Assembly: GCF_025465945.1 (NCBI RefSeq)
Contig: NZ_JANLNW010000051.1
Span: forward strand, 62,001-126,000
Length of the DNA: 64,000 nucleotides
Direction: 5' to 3'
DNA from: Pseudomonas sp. 6D_7.1_Bac1
GTDB lineage: Bacteria > Pseudomonadota > Gammaproteobacteria > Pseudomonadales > Pseudomonadaceae
The notes under the pieces were generated by a model that did not search any database, had not been told where the DNA came from, and was given only the letters and a program-made list of their open reading frames with translations. A program made the translations under genes and the position numbers. Shown piece after piece: positions 1 to 9,226 of this stretch. Numbering within the stretch: position 1 is the stretch's first letter; each line of letters starts with the position of its first letter.

Positions 1-1
1 G

Positions 2-598
2 GTGTTCGGCATGGACGTGGCCTTGCACCTGATCGGCCCGTTGGGCGCATCGGCGGTGTTGCTGTTCGCGGTGTCGTCCGGCGCACTGGCGCAGCCATGG
101 TCGATTCTCGGCGGTTATTTGTGCGCCGCCGTGTTGGCGCTGCTGGTGGCCCACGTGCTGGGGCGAACCTTGGGCAGCGCCTGTCTGGCGGCCGGCATGG
201 CGCTGATTCTGATGTGCTGGCTGCGTTGCCTGCATCCGCCGGCCGGCGCGTTGGCGTTGCTGCTGGTACTGGCTGACCCGGCGACCATCGCCATGGACTG
301 GCGCGCGCTCGCTCCGGTGATGCTCGGCGCGACGTGCATGCTGCTCAGCGCCCTGGCCTATAACAACCTGACGCGGATCCGCTACCCCAAGGGCCACAGC
401 GAACCGGTCGCCGTCGTACCCGCCGATCATCCGCCCGCAGACTCACAGGCGATCACCGCCGAAGACCTCAAACTGGCCTTGGCCGACCTGCAGGCGTTCT
501 TCGACGTCACACCGGACGACCTTGAGCAACTGATCCACGCCAGCGAGCTGCACGCCAAGCGCCGCAGCATTGGTGAAGTGCTCGCCAAACGGGTCTAG
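2..598 (+). CDS. HPP family integral membrane protein (5' end outside window)
   Basis: The reading frame is open from the left edge, so the true start lies upstream and only about 198 C-terminal residues are seen. Four or five hydrophobic segments fill residues 5-120, including the LHPPAGA signature that names the HPP family. A hydrophilic tail of about 75 residues follows, containing a stretch (EDLKLALADLQAFFDVTPDDLEQ, given here only as a location near residues 152-175) that looks like a short helical regulatory tail. HPP proteins are membrane proteins implicated in nitrite or other small-ion transport; the substrate here is not visible. Its stop overlaps the stop of the convergent astA gene in a CTAG palindrome. 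Confidence 0.8.
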   Translation: MFGMDVALHLIGPLGASAVLLFAVSSGALAQPWSILGGYLCAAVLALLVAHVLGRTLGSACLAAGMALILMCWLRCLHPPAGALALLLVLADPATIAMDWRALAPVMLGATCMLLSALAYNNLTRIRYPKGHSEPVAVVPADHPPADSQAITAEDLKLALADLQAFFDVTPDDLEQLIHASELHAKRRSIGEVLAKRV

Positions 599-1629
599 GC
601 CGCCGACAACTGCCGTGCGGGCACCGCCAGGCTCACCGCCCGCACCGACGCGCCGGCACTCAAGCCCAGTGCCTTGGCGGTTTGTGCGTCGACAATCAAG
701 GTACCGGCAGCGACCCGTGCTGGCGCGGCGGTGATCCGGCAATCGGCGAACTGGCGGTTGTGAACCAGATAGACCGCCGCCTGCTCGCCCGGTGTGCCGA
801 TGCTCAGTTGCAGCACCTGACTGTCACGCACGGCGCGAATATCACCGGTCGCGCACTCGATCAACGGGCCGCCATCAAAGATGTCGATGTAGTCCTTGTG
901 CTCGAACCCTTCGGCCTTGAGCATCCCCAGCGCCGGTTCGGTGTTGGGATGAACCCGGCCGATCGTCGCCCGCGCAGCCGCGGGCAGCAAGCAGGTCGGC
1001 AGCGGAAACTTGGGCATCAGTTCAGCGATGAAGGTCTTGTTGCCGAGCCCGGTGAGGTAGTCGGCGTCGGCGAAATCCATCTTGAAGAAATGCCGGCCCA
1101 ACCCTTCCCAAAATGGCGAGACGCCCTCTTCGTCCGAGTAACCACGCATTTCAGCGATGACCTTGTCGCCAAAGTGCTGGCGAAACTCGGCGAGAAACAA
1201 AAACCGCGCCTTGGACAACAAACGGCCATTCAAACCGCTGCGATGACCGGCATGCAGAAACAACGAACACAGTTCTGATTGCCCGGTCATGTCATTGCCC
1301 AGAAACAACGTCGGCAAATGCTGGTTGATCCCGAGATCTTTCGAAGCGGCGACAAACAGTCCCATCCGGTAGTTGTACCAGGGCTCGCGCAGCCCAACCG
1401 CACCGGCCAGGGCACAGATACCGACCGCGTCCCCGCTGTCTGCCTCCAGTACAAACAGGTAGTCGGCATCAGCCCGTTCGGCTTCACCGGCAAAGGTTTT
1501 TTCGGCCCATTCCAGGCGCTGACGCAAGCGCGGGGCATCAGCCGGTAAGGTGGTCAAACCGGTGCCGGCGCTGTGGGCCAGGGCCAGCAACGCCGGCAGG
1601 TCATTCATCGTGGCAGGACGGACGATCAT
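595..1629 (-). CDS. astA: Arginine/ornithine N-succinyltransferase (AstA/AruF family)
   Basis: The 344-residue product matches the AstA/AruF family over its full length: an N-terminal MIVRPA start, a GNAT-like core with YNYRMG and NDMTGQSEL segments, and the family's GxFHPNTEPAL-like region (here GRVHPNTEPAL). The enzyme transfers succinate from succinyl-CoA to the alpha-amino group of arginine (or ornithine), the first step of the AST pathway. The rest of the ast operon is absent here. The ATG at 1629 overlaps the ctlX stop as TGATG, so translation is probably coupled to ctlX; a TTG one codon upstream is less likely. Pairing with ctlX suggests that the physiological substrate may be ornithine released from citrulline; that is inference. 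Confidence 0.9.
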   Translation of the reverse strand: MIVRPATMNDLPALLALAHSAGTGLTTLPADAPRLRQRLEWAEKTFAGEAERADADYLFVLEADSGDAVGICALAGAVGLREPWYNYRMGLFVAASKDLGINQHLPTLFLGNDMTGQSELCSLFLHAGHRSGLNGRLLSKARFLFLAEFRQHFGDKVIAEMRGYSDEEGVSPFWEGLGRHFFKMDFADADYLTGLGNKTFIAELMPKFPLPTCLLPAAARATIGRVHPNTEPALGMLKAEGFEHKDYIDIFDGGPLIECATGDIRAVRDSQVLQLSIGTPGEQAAVYLVHNRQFADCRITAAPARVAAGTLIVDAQTAKALGLSAGASVRAVSLAVPARQLSAA

Positions 1630-2564
1630 CAATGGTGCTCCTGTGGGCTCACGCGTTTAGGCAGATAGACTTCCGCGAGCATGCAGCGCGCACTGCCGCC
1701 GCCAATCCGCTCGATGGTGTCGATTTTCACTGGCAGGGGTCTGGCGTGTGCTTCGACCATCCGGCGCTGGTCGGCATGCAGCGACCGCCAGGCAGTGCGC
1801 GACATCACCAGCAACGGCTCGCCAGCGGCGTTGTGCACTTCGAGCATGTTGCCGGCGAACGATTCCAGCTGATCGAAGCTCAGGGTCATGACCTGCTTGC
1901 CGCTGCGTTCCAGGCGCGAATGCAAGGCTGAACGTTCGTTTCGATCATTGACCGAGTCGAAGCACGCCACCGCCAGGCGCGTGCCGACGCTCATCATCAC
2001 GTTGGTGTGATAGATCGGCACGCCGTTACGGTCCATCGCATTGAACGCGCAGAGTTCATAACCGAGGTGCTCAACCACTTGATCCAGGGCCTTGGCGTGA
2101 GTGCGGGTCGAATAGCCGGCGTAGCAGATCCGTTGCTCCCGATCGAGGACCATGCTGCCGGTGCCTTCGAGGAACACGTCCTGTTGCTCAAGGCTGGAGA
2201 AATCGAGCAATTGCTCGACGCGGTAGGCATCACGCAGCCCGTCGAGCACGCCTTTGTCCCGCTCCAGGCGCCGGTTGTGGCCTTGCATCGGATACAGCAC
2301 CAGGGTGCCGTCGGGATGGCTGCTCCACCAGTTGTTGGGAAAGATCGAATCCGGGGTGTGCGGGGCTTCGCTGTCGTTATGCACCATGACTTCAACCCCG
2401 TGCTCACGCAGGACCGCGACGTAACCGTCGAACTCTTGCAGGGCCTTGAATTGCACGTCCTCGGCCACGGCCGCCGGGCGCTGGAATCGGTTGTTGGCCG
2501 CTGTGTCCTGGTTAAAGGAGAAACGTGTCGGGCGAATCATCAAAACGGTATTGGTGGTTTGCAT
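1629..2564 (-). CDS. ctlX: Amidinotransferase-fold hydrolase, citrulline ureidase type (CtlX)
   Basis: About 311 residues of the guanidino-group-modifying fold. Visible landmarks are DSIFPNNW early (an acidic residue of the active site), a YHTNVMMSVG segment carrying the catalytic histidine, and GGGSARCML near the C-terminus carrying the nucleophilic cysteine. This arrangement is that of CtlX, which hydrolyses citrulline to ornithine, CO2 and ammonia; arginine dihydrolase activity is an alternative within the same family. ATG at 2564 is chosen; a GTG two codons upstream (2570) is possible, and neither has a good ribosome site. It is the first gene of a two-gene unit with astA, and an Lrp-type regulator is encoded just upstream on the same strand. 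Confidence 0.8.
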   Translation of the reverse strand: MQTTNTVLMIRPTRFSFNQDTAANNRFQRPAAVAEDVQFKALQEFDGYVAVLREHGVEVMVHNDSEAPHTPDSIFPNNWWSSHPDGTLVLYPMQGHNRRLERDKGVLDGLRDAYRVEQLLDFSSLEQQDVFLEGTGSMVLDREQRICYAGYSTRTHAKALDQVVEHLGYELCAFNAMDRNGVPIYHTNVMMSVGTRLAVACFDSVNDRNERSALHSRLERSGKQVMTLSFDQLESFAGNMLEVHNAAGEPLLVMSRTAWRSLHADQRRMVEAHARPLPVKIDTIERIGGGSARCMLAEVYLPKRVSPQEHH

Positions 2565-2722
2565 GGGCACAGAATCAATGAGGGTTCAGAGGCGCTCATT
2601 GTCTGATTCGGCGCCGGAAAAACCCGGCTGTTAAGGAGGGAGGCAGTGCTGGAAATGGCTGAAACCAGAGTGGTTTGCAGCCGATTTAGTGGGTGTGATA
2701 AATCATCTGAAAACGATGATTA

Positions 2723-2753
2723 CCGTAGCAGCAGGCTGCGCCAGCTGCTACGG
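2723..2753. repeat. Short REP-like stem-loop
   Basis: CCGTAGCAGC and GCTGCTACGG flank a small loop, giving a near-perfect hairpin between the Lrp gene and ctlX. The same GTAGCAGCTG arms recur at 20839-20978, so this is a single unit of a dispersed intergenic repeat. It could also act as a terminator for the Lrp gene, although no T-run follows. Confidence 0.6.
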
Positions 2754-2773
2754 AACTTCGGCGCTTAGCCTTT

Positions 2774-3250
2774 CTAGGTTGAGGTCTTGACCATCGCCAG
2801 CTCAGGGTGGCTGACCAGTTTGTCGATGTGCAAATCCGGGTCGTCGAACCAGACTTCGGTCAACACCCGGTAGTGTTCCATGTCGCGACAGCGCATGCGC
2901 AGGCTATAGTCGAAGGCGCCGCTGATCAACTGGCATTCCAACACCTGCGGACAGGCGCGGACCTTGGCTTCGAAGGCTTTCTGTGCGGCGCGTCCGCTCT
3001 GGTTCGATAGCGCCACCAGCACCAGCAGCGACAAGCCGGGGGTCAGTTTTTTCTCGTCGAGAATCGCCCCATAGCCCCGAATGACACCGAGCTGTTCGAG
3101 CTTGCGCACCCGCTCAAGGCATGGCCTTGGCGTCAGGTGCACGCGCTCGGAAAGTTTCTGGTAGGTGATGCGCCCTTCGTGGCGCAGCACCTCAATGATT
3201 GCCTGATCGATTCGATCAAGCACGATCGACAGATCGCGGATGTCCGCCAT
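2774..3250 (-). CDS. Lrp/AsnC family transcriptional regulator
   Basis: 158 residues, the usual length for the family. An N-terminal winged helix-turn-helix spans residues 10-60 (ALDRIDQAII-like start, ITYQKLSERVHLTPRPCLERVRKLE), followed by a ligand-binding RAM domain from about residue 70 to the end. The ATG at 3250 follows an AGGCAAGG sequence at suitable distance. Position upstream of ctlX-astA on the same strand suggests control of citrulline/ornithine use in response to an amino acid; this is inference from context. The divergent gene to its right begins almost 500 bases away. Confidence 0.9.
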   Translation of the reverse strand: MADIRDLSIVLDRIDQAIIEVLRHEGRITYQKLSERVHLTPRPCLERVRKLEQLGVIRGYGAILDEKKLTPGLSLLVLVALSNQSGRAAQKAFEAKVRACPQVLECQLISGAFDYSLRMRCRDMEHYRVLTEVWFDDPDLHIDKLVSHPELAMVKTST

Positions 3251-3726
3251 GTACGCCTTGCCTCACTTCAAACAGCCCGATAGAAATTGCTGCAAACGTT
3301 CGCTTTTCGGCTGGTCGAGAATCTTTGCATCGCCCTGTTCCTCACCCGGCCTTGAGCACTTCGTTGTCACCAAAGCGTTTATACAGATTCGGTGCACCAC
3401 CGCAAGGCCGGCCACACCCCACCCTGAAACCCTTGGCGCAGACGACTTCGAATGGAGCGCCAGAATGCCGGCAGACGATTGTGTCGAGGTGTCGTAAGGG
3501 CTGGCGCAGACAGCTCGCTTGTGCTGATGTCAGCATTTTCACAGCCGATTCTGTCGTGAACGCCCTATTGGGGTATTTATGCGATGAATGAGCGTGTGGG
3601 CATTACAAAAATGCAGACCTGACCTGCATCTATCACGGTTGTACATCGCAAATTTGCACTGTTACGATCCGGCATCGTTCGCGCGCGAACACTTCTATAA
3701 AGAACAATAAAAGCAGGGAGTTAGTG
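3251..3726. promoter_or_regulatory. Divergent intergenic region with palindromes before the HIBCH gene
   Basis: This 476-base gap has no convincing gene. Close to the right-hand gene it holds three inverted repeats: ATGCAG-7-CTGCAT (3611-3629), GCAAATTTGC (3648-3657) and GTTCGCGCGCGAAC (3677-3690), followed by TATAAA near 3695 and a GGGAG ribosome site just before the ATG at 3727. The palindromes are candidate operators for the acyl-CoA catabolic pair; which regulator binds is unknown. Confidence 0.45.
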
Positions 3727-4833
3727 ATGACTGCTCAGGTTTCATCCCAGGCGACACGGGGCATTGATGCCACCGCCAACGACGTGCTGGCCGAGGTTCG
3801 CAACCATATTGGCCACCTGACCCTCAATCGCCCCGCCGGCCTCAATGCCATTACCCTGGACATGGTCCGCAGCCTGCACCAACAGCTCGATGCCTGGTCC
3901 CGTGACCCGCACGTCCACGCCGTGGTGCTGCGCGGTGCTGGCGAGAAAGCCTTCTGCGCCGGCGGCGATATTCGCTCGCTGTACGACAGTTTCAAAAGCG
4001 GCGACACCCTGCATGAAGACTTCTTCGTCGAGGAATACGCCCTCGACCTGGCGATCCACCATTACCGCAAACCAGTACTGGCGCTGATGGACGGTTTTGT
4101 CCTCGGTGGCGGCATGGGCCTGGTACAAGGCGCAGACCTGCGAGTGGTCACCGAACGCAGCCGCCTGGCGATGCCTGAAGTGGCCATCGGTTACTTCCCG
4201 GATGTCGGCGGCAGCTACTTCCTGCCCCGTGTTCCCGGCGAACTGGGCATTTACCTTGGCGTCAGTGGTGTGCAGATTCGCGCCGCCGATGCGCTGTATT
4301 GCGGGCTGGCTGACTGGTACCTGGAAAGCGAAAAACTCGCCGAGCTGGATCAGCGCCTCGACAGCCTGAAGTGGCACGACACCCCGCTCAAGGACCTGCA
4401 AGGTCTGCTGGCCAAACTGGCGGTACAGCAACTGCCCGACGCACCGTTGCAGGCACTGCGGCCGGCCATCGACCACTTCTTCGCCCTGCCGGATGTGCCG
4501 AGTATCGTTGAGCAGTTGCGCAACGTTACGGTTGCCGACAGCCACGACTGGGCAACGGCCACCGCCGACCTGCTCGACAGTCGTTCACCGCTGGCCATGG
4601 GTGTAACGTTAGAGATGTTGCGACGCGGTCGTCAGTTGAGCCTGGAAAACTGCTTCGCCCTCGAACTGCACCTGGACCGCCAGTGGTTCGAACGCGGCGA
4701 CCTGATCGAAGGCGTCCGGGCCTTGCTGATCGACAAAGACAAGAACCCACGCTGGAACCCTCCAACCGTGCAGGCTCTGGACGCCAGACAGGTTGCGAGT
4801 TTCTTCAGTGGTTTTGACCGGAGCGGGAGCTGA
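3727..4833 (+). CDS. 3-hydroxyisobutyryl-CoA hydrolase-like enoyl-CoA hydratase/isomerase
   Basis: 368 residues, longer than ordinary enoyl-CoA hydratases and typical of HIBCH. The crotonase core shows LNRPAGLNAI near residue 37, FCAGGDIRSLY (CoA and oxyanion-hole loop), GFVLGGGMGL, and MPEVAIGYFPDVGGSYFLPR with the catalytic acidic residue; the extended C-terminal helical part is the HIBYL-CoA hydrolase extension. It should release 3-hydroxyisobutyrate from its CoA ester in valine breakdown. The ATG at 3727 is preceded by GGGAG; a GTG directly before it is ignored. It is followed after three bases by an acyl-CoA dehydrogenase gene, so the pair covers two valine-pathway steps. Confidence 0.85.
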   Translation: MTAQVSSQATRGIDATANDVLAEVRNHIGHLTLNRPAGLNAITLDMVRSLHQQLDAWSRDPHVHAVVLRGAGEKAFCAGGDIRSLYDSFKSGDTLHEDFFVEEYALDLAIHHYRKPVLALMDGFVLGGGMGLVQGADLRVVTERSRLAMPEVAIGYFPDVGGSYFLPRVPGELGIYLGVSGVQIRAADALYCGLADWYLESEKLAELDQRLDSLKWHDTPLKDLQGLLAKLAVQQLPDAPLQALRPAIDHFFALPDVPSIVEQLRNVTVADSHDWATATADLLDSRSPLAMGVTLEMLRRGRQLSLENCFALELHLDRQWFERGDLIEGVRALLIDKDKNPRWNPPTVQALDARQVASFFSGFDRSGS

Positions 4834-4836
4834 GCC

Positions 4837-5988
4837 ATGCACGATATCGAATTGACCGAAGAGCAAGTGATGATCCGCGACATGGCCCGGGATTTTGCCC
4901 GCGGCGAAATCGCCCCCCACGCCCAGGCCTGGGAAAAGGCCGGCTGGATCGATGATGCGCTGGTGGCAAAAATGGGCGAGTTGGGTTTGCTCGGCATGGT
5001 GGTTCCCGAGGAATGGGGCGGCACCTACGTCGACTACGTGGCCTACGCGCTGGCGGTGGAAGAGATTTCCGCCGGTGACGGTGCCACGGGGGCCTTGATG
5101 AGCATCCACAACTCGGTGGGCTGCGGGCCGGTCCTCAACTATGGCACTGAAGAACAGAAACAGACCTGGCTGGCCGATCTGGCCAGCGGTCAGGCCATCG
5201 GCTGCTTCTGCCTGACCGAACCCCAGGCCGGTTCCGAGGCGCACAACCTGCGGACCCGCGCCGAACTGCGCGACGGCCAGTGGGTGATCAATGGCGCCAA
5301 GCAGTTTGTCAGCAACGGCAAACGGGCGAAACTGGCGATTGTGTTTGCCGTGACCGACCCGGAGCTGGGTAAAAGAGGCTTGTCCGCATTTCTGGTACCC
5401 ACCGATAACCCGGGTTTTATCGTCGACCGCAGCGAACACAAGATGGGCATTCGCGCCTCCGACACCTGTGCGGTGACGTTCAACAACTGCATCATCCCCG
5501 AAGCCAACCTGCTGGGTGAACGTGGCAAGGGTTTGGCGATTGCCTTGTCCAACCTTGAAGGCGGCCGCATCGGCATCGCCGCGCAGGCGCTGGGCATCGC
5601 GCGTGCAGCCTTCGAAGCGGCGCTGGCCTACGCCCGCGACCGGGTGCAGTTCGGCAAGCCGATCATCGAACACCAAAGCATCGCCAATATGCTGGCCGAC
5701 ATGCACATGCAACTGAACGCCGCACGTTTGCTGATCCTCCATGCCGCACGGCTACGCAGCGCCGGCAAGCCCTGCCTGTCAGAAGCCTCGCAGGCCAAGC
5801 TGTTTGCCTCGGAGATGGCCGAGAAAGTCTGCTCGTCCGCCCTGCAGATTCATGGCGGCTACGGCTACCTGGAAGATTATCCGGTGGAGCGCTATTACCG
5901 CGATGCGCGGATCACGCAGATTTACGAAGGGTCGAGCGAGATTCAGCGGATGGTGATTGCGCGGGAACTCAAGAACTACCTGGTATGA
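4837..5988 (+). CDS. Acyl-CoA dehydrogenase, short/branched-chain type
   Basis: 383 residues with the full acyl-CoA dehydrogenase layout: N-terminal helical domain, central beta domain ([16 protein letters not shown]/substrate loop near residue 130), and C-terminal four-helix domain ending with [23 protein letters not shown] and the catalytic glutamate in [10 protein letters not shown]. Close linkage to the HIBCH-like gene (stop and start three bases apart, GGGAG before the ATG) favours isobutyryl-CoA dehydrogenase, the enzyme before enoyl hydration in valine catabolism. Substrate range cannot be read with certainty from sequence. A REP pair directly follows. Confidence 0.88.
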   Translation: MHDIELTEEQVMIRDMARDFARGEIAPHAQAWEKAGWIDDALVAKMGELGLLGMVVPEEWGGTYVDYVAYALAVEEISAGDGATGALMSIHNSVGCGPVLNYGTEEQKQTWLADLASGQAIGCFCLTEPQAGSEAHNLRTRAELRDGQWVINGAKQFVSNGKRAKLAIVFAVTDPELGKRGLSAFLVPTDNPGFIVDRSEHKMGIRASDTCAVTFNNCIIPEANLLGERGKGLAIALSNLEGGRIGIAAQALGIARAAFEAALAYARDRVQFGKPIIEHQSIANMLADMHMQLNAARLLILHAARLRSAGKPCLSEASQAKLFASEMAEKVCSSALQIHGGYGYLEDYPVERYYRDARITQIYEGSSEIQRMVIARELKNYLV

Positions 5989-6001
5989 GGCCTTAAAAGC
6001 A

Positions 6002-6073
6002 TCGCGAGCAGGCTCGCTCCCACAATGACCTCTGCGTACCGGAGATCCAATGTGGGAGCGAGCCTGCTCGCGA
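6002..6073. repeat. REP pair (BIME), GCGAGC family
   Basis: A perfect 23-base inverted repeat (arms 6002-6024 and 6051-6073, core GCGAGCAGGCTCGCTCCC) with a 26-base spacer lies between two convergent genes. The same family recurs at 11825-11887 and 31290-31385. Such extragenic repeats are a hallmark of fluorescent pseudomonads and may also end transcription from both sides. Confidence 0.9.
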
Positions 6074-6095
6074 AAGCGCCCGCGAGGGCGCTACA

Positions 6096-6869
6096 TCATT
6101 TACCTTGGAACTCGGCCTCACGCTTGGCAATAAACGCTGCCATGCCCTCTTTCTGATCCTGTGTGGCGAACGCCGCATGGAATACCCGACGTTCAAAGCG
6201 CACGCCTTCGGACAGGCTGACTTCAAAGGCGCGGTTAACGCTTTCCTTGACCATCATCGCAATCGGCAAGGATTTTTTGGCGATCAGCGCTGCAACCTTC
6301 AGCGCCTCATCCAGCAGCTCATCCACCGGCACAATGCGCGCGACGATGCCGCAGCGCTCCGCTTCCACCGCGTCGATCAACCGCCCGCTCAGGCACATTT
6401 CCATGGCCTTGGCCTTGCCCACGGCGCGGGTCAGGCGTTGGGTGCCGCCCATGCCCGGCAGCACGCCGAGGTTGATTTCCGGCTGACCGAACCTGGCGTT
6501 GTCGCCGGCCAGAATGAAATCGCACATCAGCGCCAGCTCACAACCACCGCCCAAGGCGAAACCGGCGACAGCGGCAATGATCGGTTTACGTCGGTTGGCA
6601 ACCCGATCACTGTCGCTGAACAGGTCGTCGAGGTAGATCTGCGGATAGGTCAGCTCGGCCATTTCCTTGATGTCGGCGCCGGCAGCAAAGGCCTTCTTCG
6701 AGCCGGTCAGCACGATGCAGCCGATGTCCGGGTTCGCTTCCAGACCGTCCAGCGCGTGGTTCAGCTCGCTGACAATCTGCGCGTTCAAGGCGTTCAGCGC
6801 CTGCGGGCGGTTGAGGGTGATCAGACCCACGCGGCCCTGGACTTCCAACAAAATCGTTTCGTAGTTCAT
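6096..6869 (-). CDS. Enoyl-CoA hydratase
   Basis: 257 residues, the normal crotonase length. Landmarks: [11 protein letters not shown], the [12 protein letters not shown] oxyanion segment near residue 65, [15 protein letters not shown] near residue 100 and the second catalytic glutamate region [19 protein letters not shown]. It hydrates 2-enoyl-CoA, probably tiglyl-CoA in the isoleucine branch given its operon. ATG at 6869 is preceded by AAGGAA; an in-frame start further upstream would overlap the preceding gene. It is the last gene of the five-gene operon, 14 bases after the acyl-CoA dehydrogenase stop. Confidence 0.9.
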   Translation of the reverse strand: MNYETILLEVQGRVGLITLNRPQALNALNAQIVSELNHALDGLEANPDIGCIVLTGSKKAFAAGADIKEMAELTYPQIYLDDLFSDSDRVANRRKPIIAAVAGFALGGGCELALMCDFILAGDNARFGQPEINLGVLPGMGGTQRLTRAVGKAKAMEMCLSGRLIDAVEAERCGIVARIVPVDELLDEALKVAALIAKKSLPIAMMVKESVNRAFEVSLSEGVRFERRVFHAAFATQDQKEGMAAFIAKREAEFQGK

Positions 6870-6883
6870 GCAAGCGTTCCTTC

Positions 6884-8011
6884 TCAAAGATTGCGCGAAA
6901 TGACCATGCGCTGAATATCGCTGGTGCCTTCATAGATCTGACAGACCCGCACGTCGCGGTAGATCCGCTCCAGCGGGAAGTCGCTCAGGTAACCGTAACC
7001 ACCGAGGGTTTGCAACGCCATCGAGCAGACTTTTTCGGCCATCTCCGAGGCAAACAGCTTGGCCATCGAAGCTTCCACCAGCGCCGGTTTGCCGCTGTCA
7101 CGCAAGGCCGCAGCGTAATGCACCATCTGCCGGGCGACGGCGATTTGCGTGGCCATGTCGGCCAATCGAAAGGCTACCGCCTGATGCTCGATGATCGCTT
7201 TGCCGAAGCTCTCACGCTCGCGGGCATAATCGCGGGCGGCTTCGAAGGCGGCGCGGGCCATGCCGACCGATTGCGAGGCAATGCCGACGCGTCCGCCTTC
7301 AAGGTTGGCCAGGGCGATTTTGTAACCTTCACCCTCCTCGCCCAGACGATTGGCCACCGGCACTTTCACGTCCTCAAAGAGGATCTGGCAGGTGTCCGAA
7401 GCGTGCTGGCCGAGTTTGTCTTCAATACGCGCCACCTTGTAGCCCGGTGAGTCGGTGGGCACGATGAAGGCGCTGATCCCGCGTTTGCCGGCACTCGGAT
7501 CGGTGATCGCGAAGACGATCACCACCCCGGCGTTTTGCCCGGAGGTGATGAACTGCTTGCAGCCGTTGAGCACGTAGTGATCGCCGTTCAGCCGGGCACG
7601 GGTTTTCAGGCTGCTGGCGTCGGAACCGGCCTGTGGTTCGGTCAGCGCAAAGGCGCCAAGCATGGCGCCGCTGGCCAACGGTTTGAGGAAGCGTTCTTTC
7701 TGATCATCGTTGCCGAACTTGAGGATCGGCACGCAACCCACCGAGTTGTGCACGCTCATGATGGTCGAGCAGGCGCCATCGCCGGCGGCGATTTCTTCCA
7801 GGGCCATGGCGTACGCCAGGTAACCGGTGTCGCAACCGCCCCACTGCTCCGGCACCAACATGCCGAAGAAGCCCAGTTCGGCCATCTCGCCGATGGCCTC
7901 CTTGGGGAAGCGATGCTCGCGATCCCACTCGGCGGCGAACGGTTTGAGCCGTTCCTGGGCGAATTGCCGGGCCGCGTCGCTGATCTGTAGTTGTTCGTCA
8001 GTCGGTAGCAT
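6884..8011 (-). CDS. Acyl-CoA dehydrogenase, short/branched-chain (2-methylbutyryl type)
   Basis: 375 residues with the complete ACAD fold: [15 protein letters not shown] near residue 125, [18 protein letters not shown] in the C-terminal domain, [22 protein letters not shown] and the catalytic glutamate in [16 protein letters not shown] precedes the ATG. Operon order (synthetase, SDR, thiolase, this gene, hydratase) is that of the P. putida PP_2213-PP_2217 cluster, where the counterpart acts on short acyl-CoAs; assignment to 2-methylbutyryl-CoA is inferred from that context. Confidence 0.88.
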   Translation of the reverse strand: MLPTDEQLQISDAARQFAQERLKPFAAEWDREHRFPKEAIGEMAELGFFGMLVPEQWGGCDTGYLAYAMALEEIAAGDGACSTIMSVHNSVGCVPILKFGNDDQKERFLKPLASGAMLGAFALTEPQAGSDASSLKTRARLNGDHYVLNGCKQFITSGQNAGVVIVFAITDPSAGKRGISAFIVPTDSPGYKVARIEDKLGQHASDTCQILFEDVKVPVANRLGEEGEGYKIALANLEGGRVGIASQSVGMARAAFEAARDYARERESFGKAIIEHQAVAFRLADMATQIAVARQMVHYAAALRDSGKPALVEASMAKLFASEMAEKVCSMALQTLGGYGYLSDFPLERIYRDVRVCQIYEGTSDIQRMVISRNL

Positions 8012-8020
8012 GTTGATTCC

Positions 8021-9214
8021 TTAATACAGGCATTCAACGGCCATGGCCGTCGCTTCACCGCCGCCGATGCAGATGGCTGCAACGCCGCGTTTCAGGCCTT
8101 TCTGGCGCAATGCCGAGAGCAAGGTCACGAGGATCCGCGCACCAGAAGCGCCAATCGGGTGGCCCAGCGCACAGGCGCCGCCGTGGACGTTGACCTTGCT
8201 GTGAGGAATTTCCAGCTTGGTCATGGTTACCAGGCTGACCACCGCGAAGGCTTCGTTGACTTCGAACAGCTCGACGTCATCCAGCGACCAGCCGGTTTTC
8301 TTCAGCAGTTTCTTGATCGCGCCCACCGGTGCTACCGGGAACAGCCCCGGTGTATCAGCGAAGGCTGCGTGACCGTGGATCACCGCCAGGGGTTTCAGGC
8401 CGCGCTTTTCCGCTTCCGAGCGACGCATCAGCAGCAACGCCGCCGCGCCATCGGAAATCGAGCTGGAGTTGGCCGCCGTGACCGTGCCGCCTTCGCGGAA
8501 CGCCGGTTTCAGGCTGGCGATCTTGTCCAGTTTGGCTTTAGGCGGTTGTTCGTCATCGCTGATGAGTTTTTGCTCTTTACCGACCATGACTGAAAGCGGA
8601 ACGATTTCAGCAGTGAAACTGCCGTCCTTGATCGCCTGTTGGGCACGGGTGGTCGAAGCCACTGCGAACTCATCTTGCGCTTCACGCGTAAAGCCATTGG
8701 CCTCGGCGCAGTCCTCGGCGAAGGTGCCCATCAGGCGGCCCTTGTCGTAGGCGTCTTCCAGACCGTCGAGGAACATGTGGTCGAGCACTTTGCCGTGGCC
8801 CATCCGGTAGCCACTGCGGGCGCGGTCCAGCAGGTACGGCGCGTTGGACATGCTTTCCATCCCGCCGGCGACTACCACATCAGCACTGCCGGCCAGCAGC
8901 ATGTCGTGGGCCAGAATGGCAGCTTCCATGCCCGAGCCGCACATTTTGTTCAGGGTGGTGCAACGGGTCGATTTGTCCAACCCGGCGCCCAGTGCAGCCT
9001 GGCGTGCCGGGGCCTGACCGAGGCCGGCGGACAGCACGCAACCAAACAGCACTTCTTCTACCGCGTCGGCAGCCACACCGGCGCGCTCGACGGCAGCGCG
9101 AATCGCTGCGGCGCCCAGCTGTGGCGCGGTGAGGCTTTTCAGTTCACCTTGAAAACCGCCCATCGGGGTGCGGACAGCGCTGACAATAACAATCGGGTCG
9201 TTGGAAATAGTCAT
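8021..9214 (-). CDS. Acetyl-CoA C-acyltransferase (thiolase)
   Basis: 397 residues, a full-length thiolase. The nucleophilic cysteine sits in NKMCGSGMEA near residue 90, the histidine in GGACALGHPIGASGAR near residue 350, and the second cysteine in CIGGGEATA close to the C-terminus. It would cleave 2-methylacetoacetyl-CoA to acetyl-CoA and propionyl-CoA in isoleucine catabolism, or acetoacetyl-CoA. GGAG lies eight bases before the ATG. Gaps to the neighbours are 9 and 12 bases, indicating one transcript. Confidence 0.92.
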   Translation of the reverse strand: MTISNDPIVIVSAVRTPMGGFQGELKSLTAPQLGAAAIRAAVERAGVAADAVEEVLFGCVLSAGLGQAPARQAALGAGLDKSTRCTTLNKMCGSGMEAAILAHDMLLAGSADVVVAGGMESMSNAPYLLDRARSGYRMGHGKVLDHMFLDGLEDAYDKGRLMGTFAEDCAEANGFTREAQDEFAVASTTRAQQAIKDGSFTAEIVPLSVMVGKEQKLISDDEQPPKAKLDKIASLKPAFREGGTVTAANSSSISDGAAALLLMRRSEAEKRGLKPLAVIHGHAAFADTPGLFPVAPVGAIKKLLKKTGWSLDDVELFEVNEAFAVVSLVTMTKLEIPHSKVNVHGGACALGHPIGASGARILVTLLSALRQKGLKRGVAAICIGGGEATAMAVECLY

Positions 9215-9226
9215 GACAAATACTCC

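Noticed and set aside
3199..3591. 130-codon open frame in the gap upstream of the HIBCH-like gene
   Set aside because: Cysteine/proline/arginine-rich composition, no ribosome site, overlaps the Lrp start; looks like non-coding DNA.
4609..5742. 377-codon open frame opposite the acyl-CoA dehydrogenase
   Set aside because: Same reason: GC-rich codon use on the plus strand leaves the complement open.
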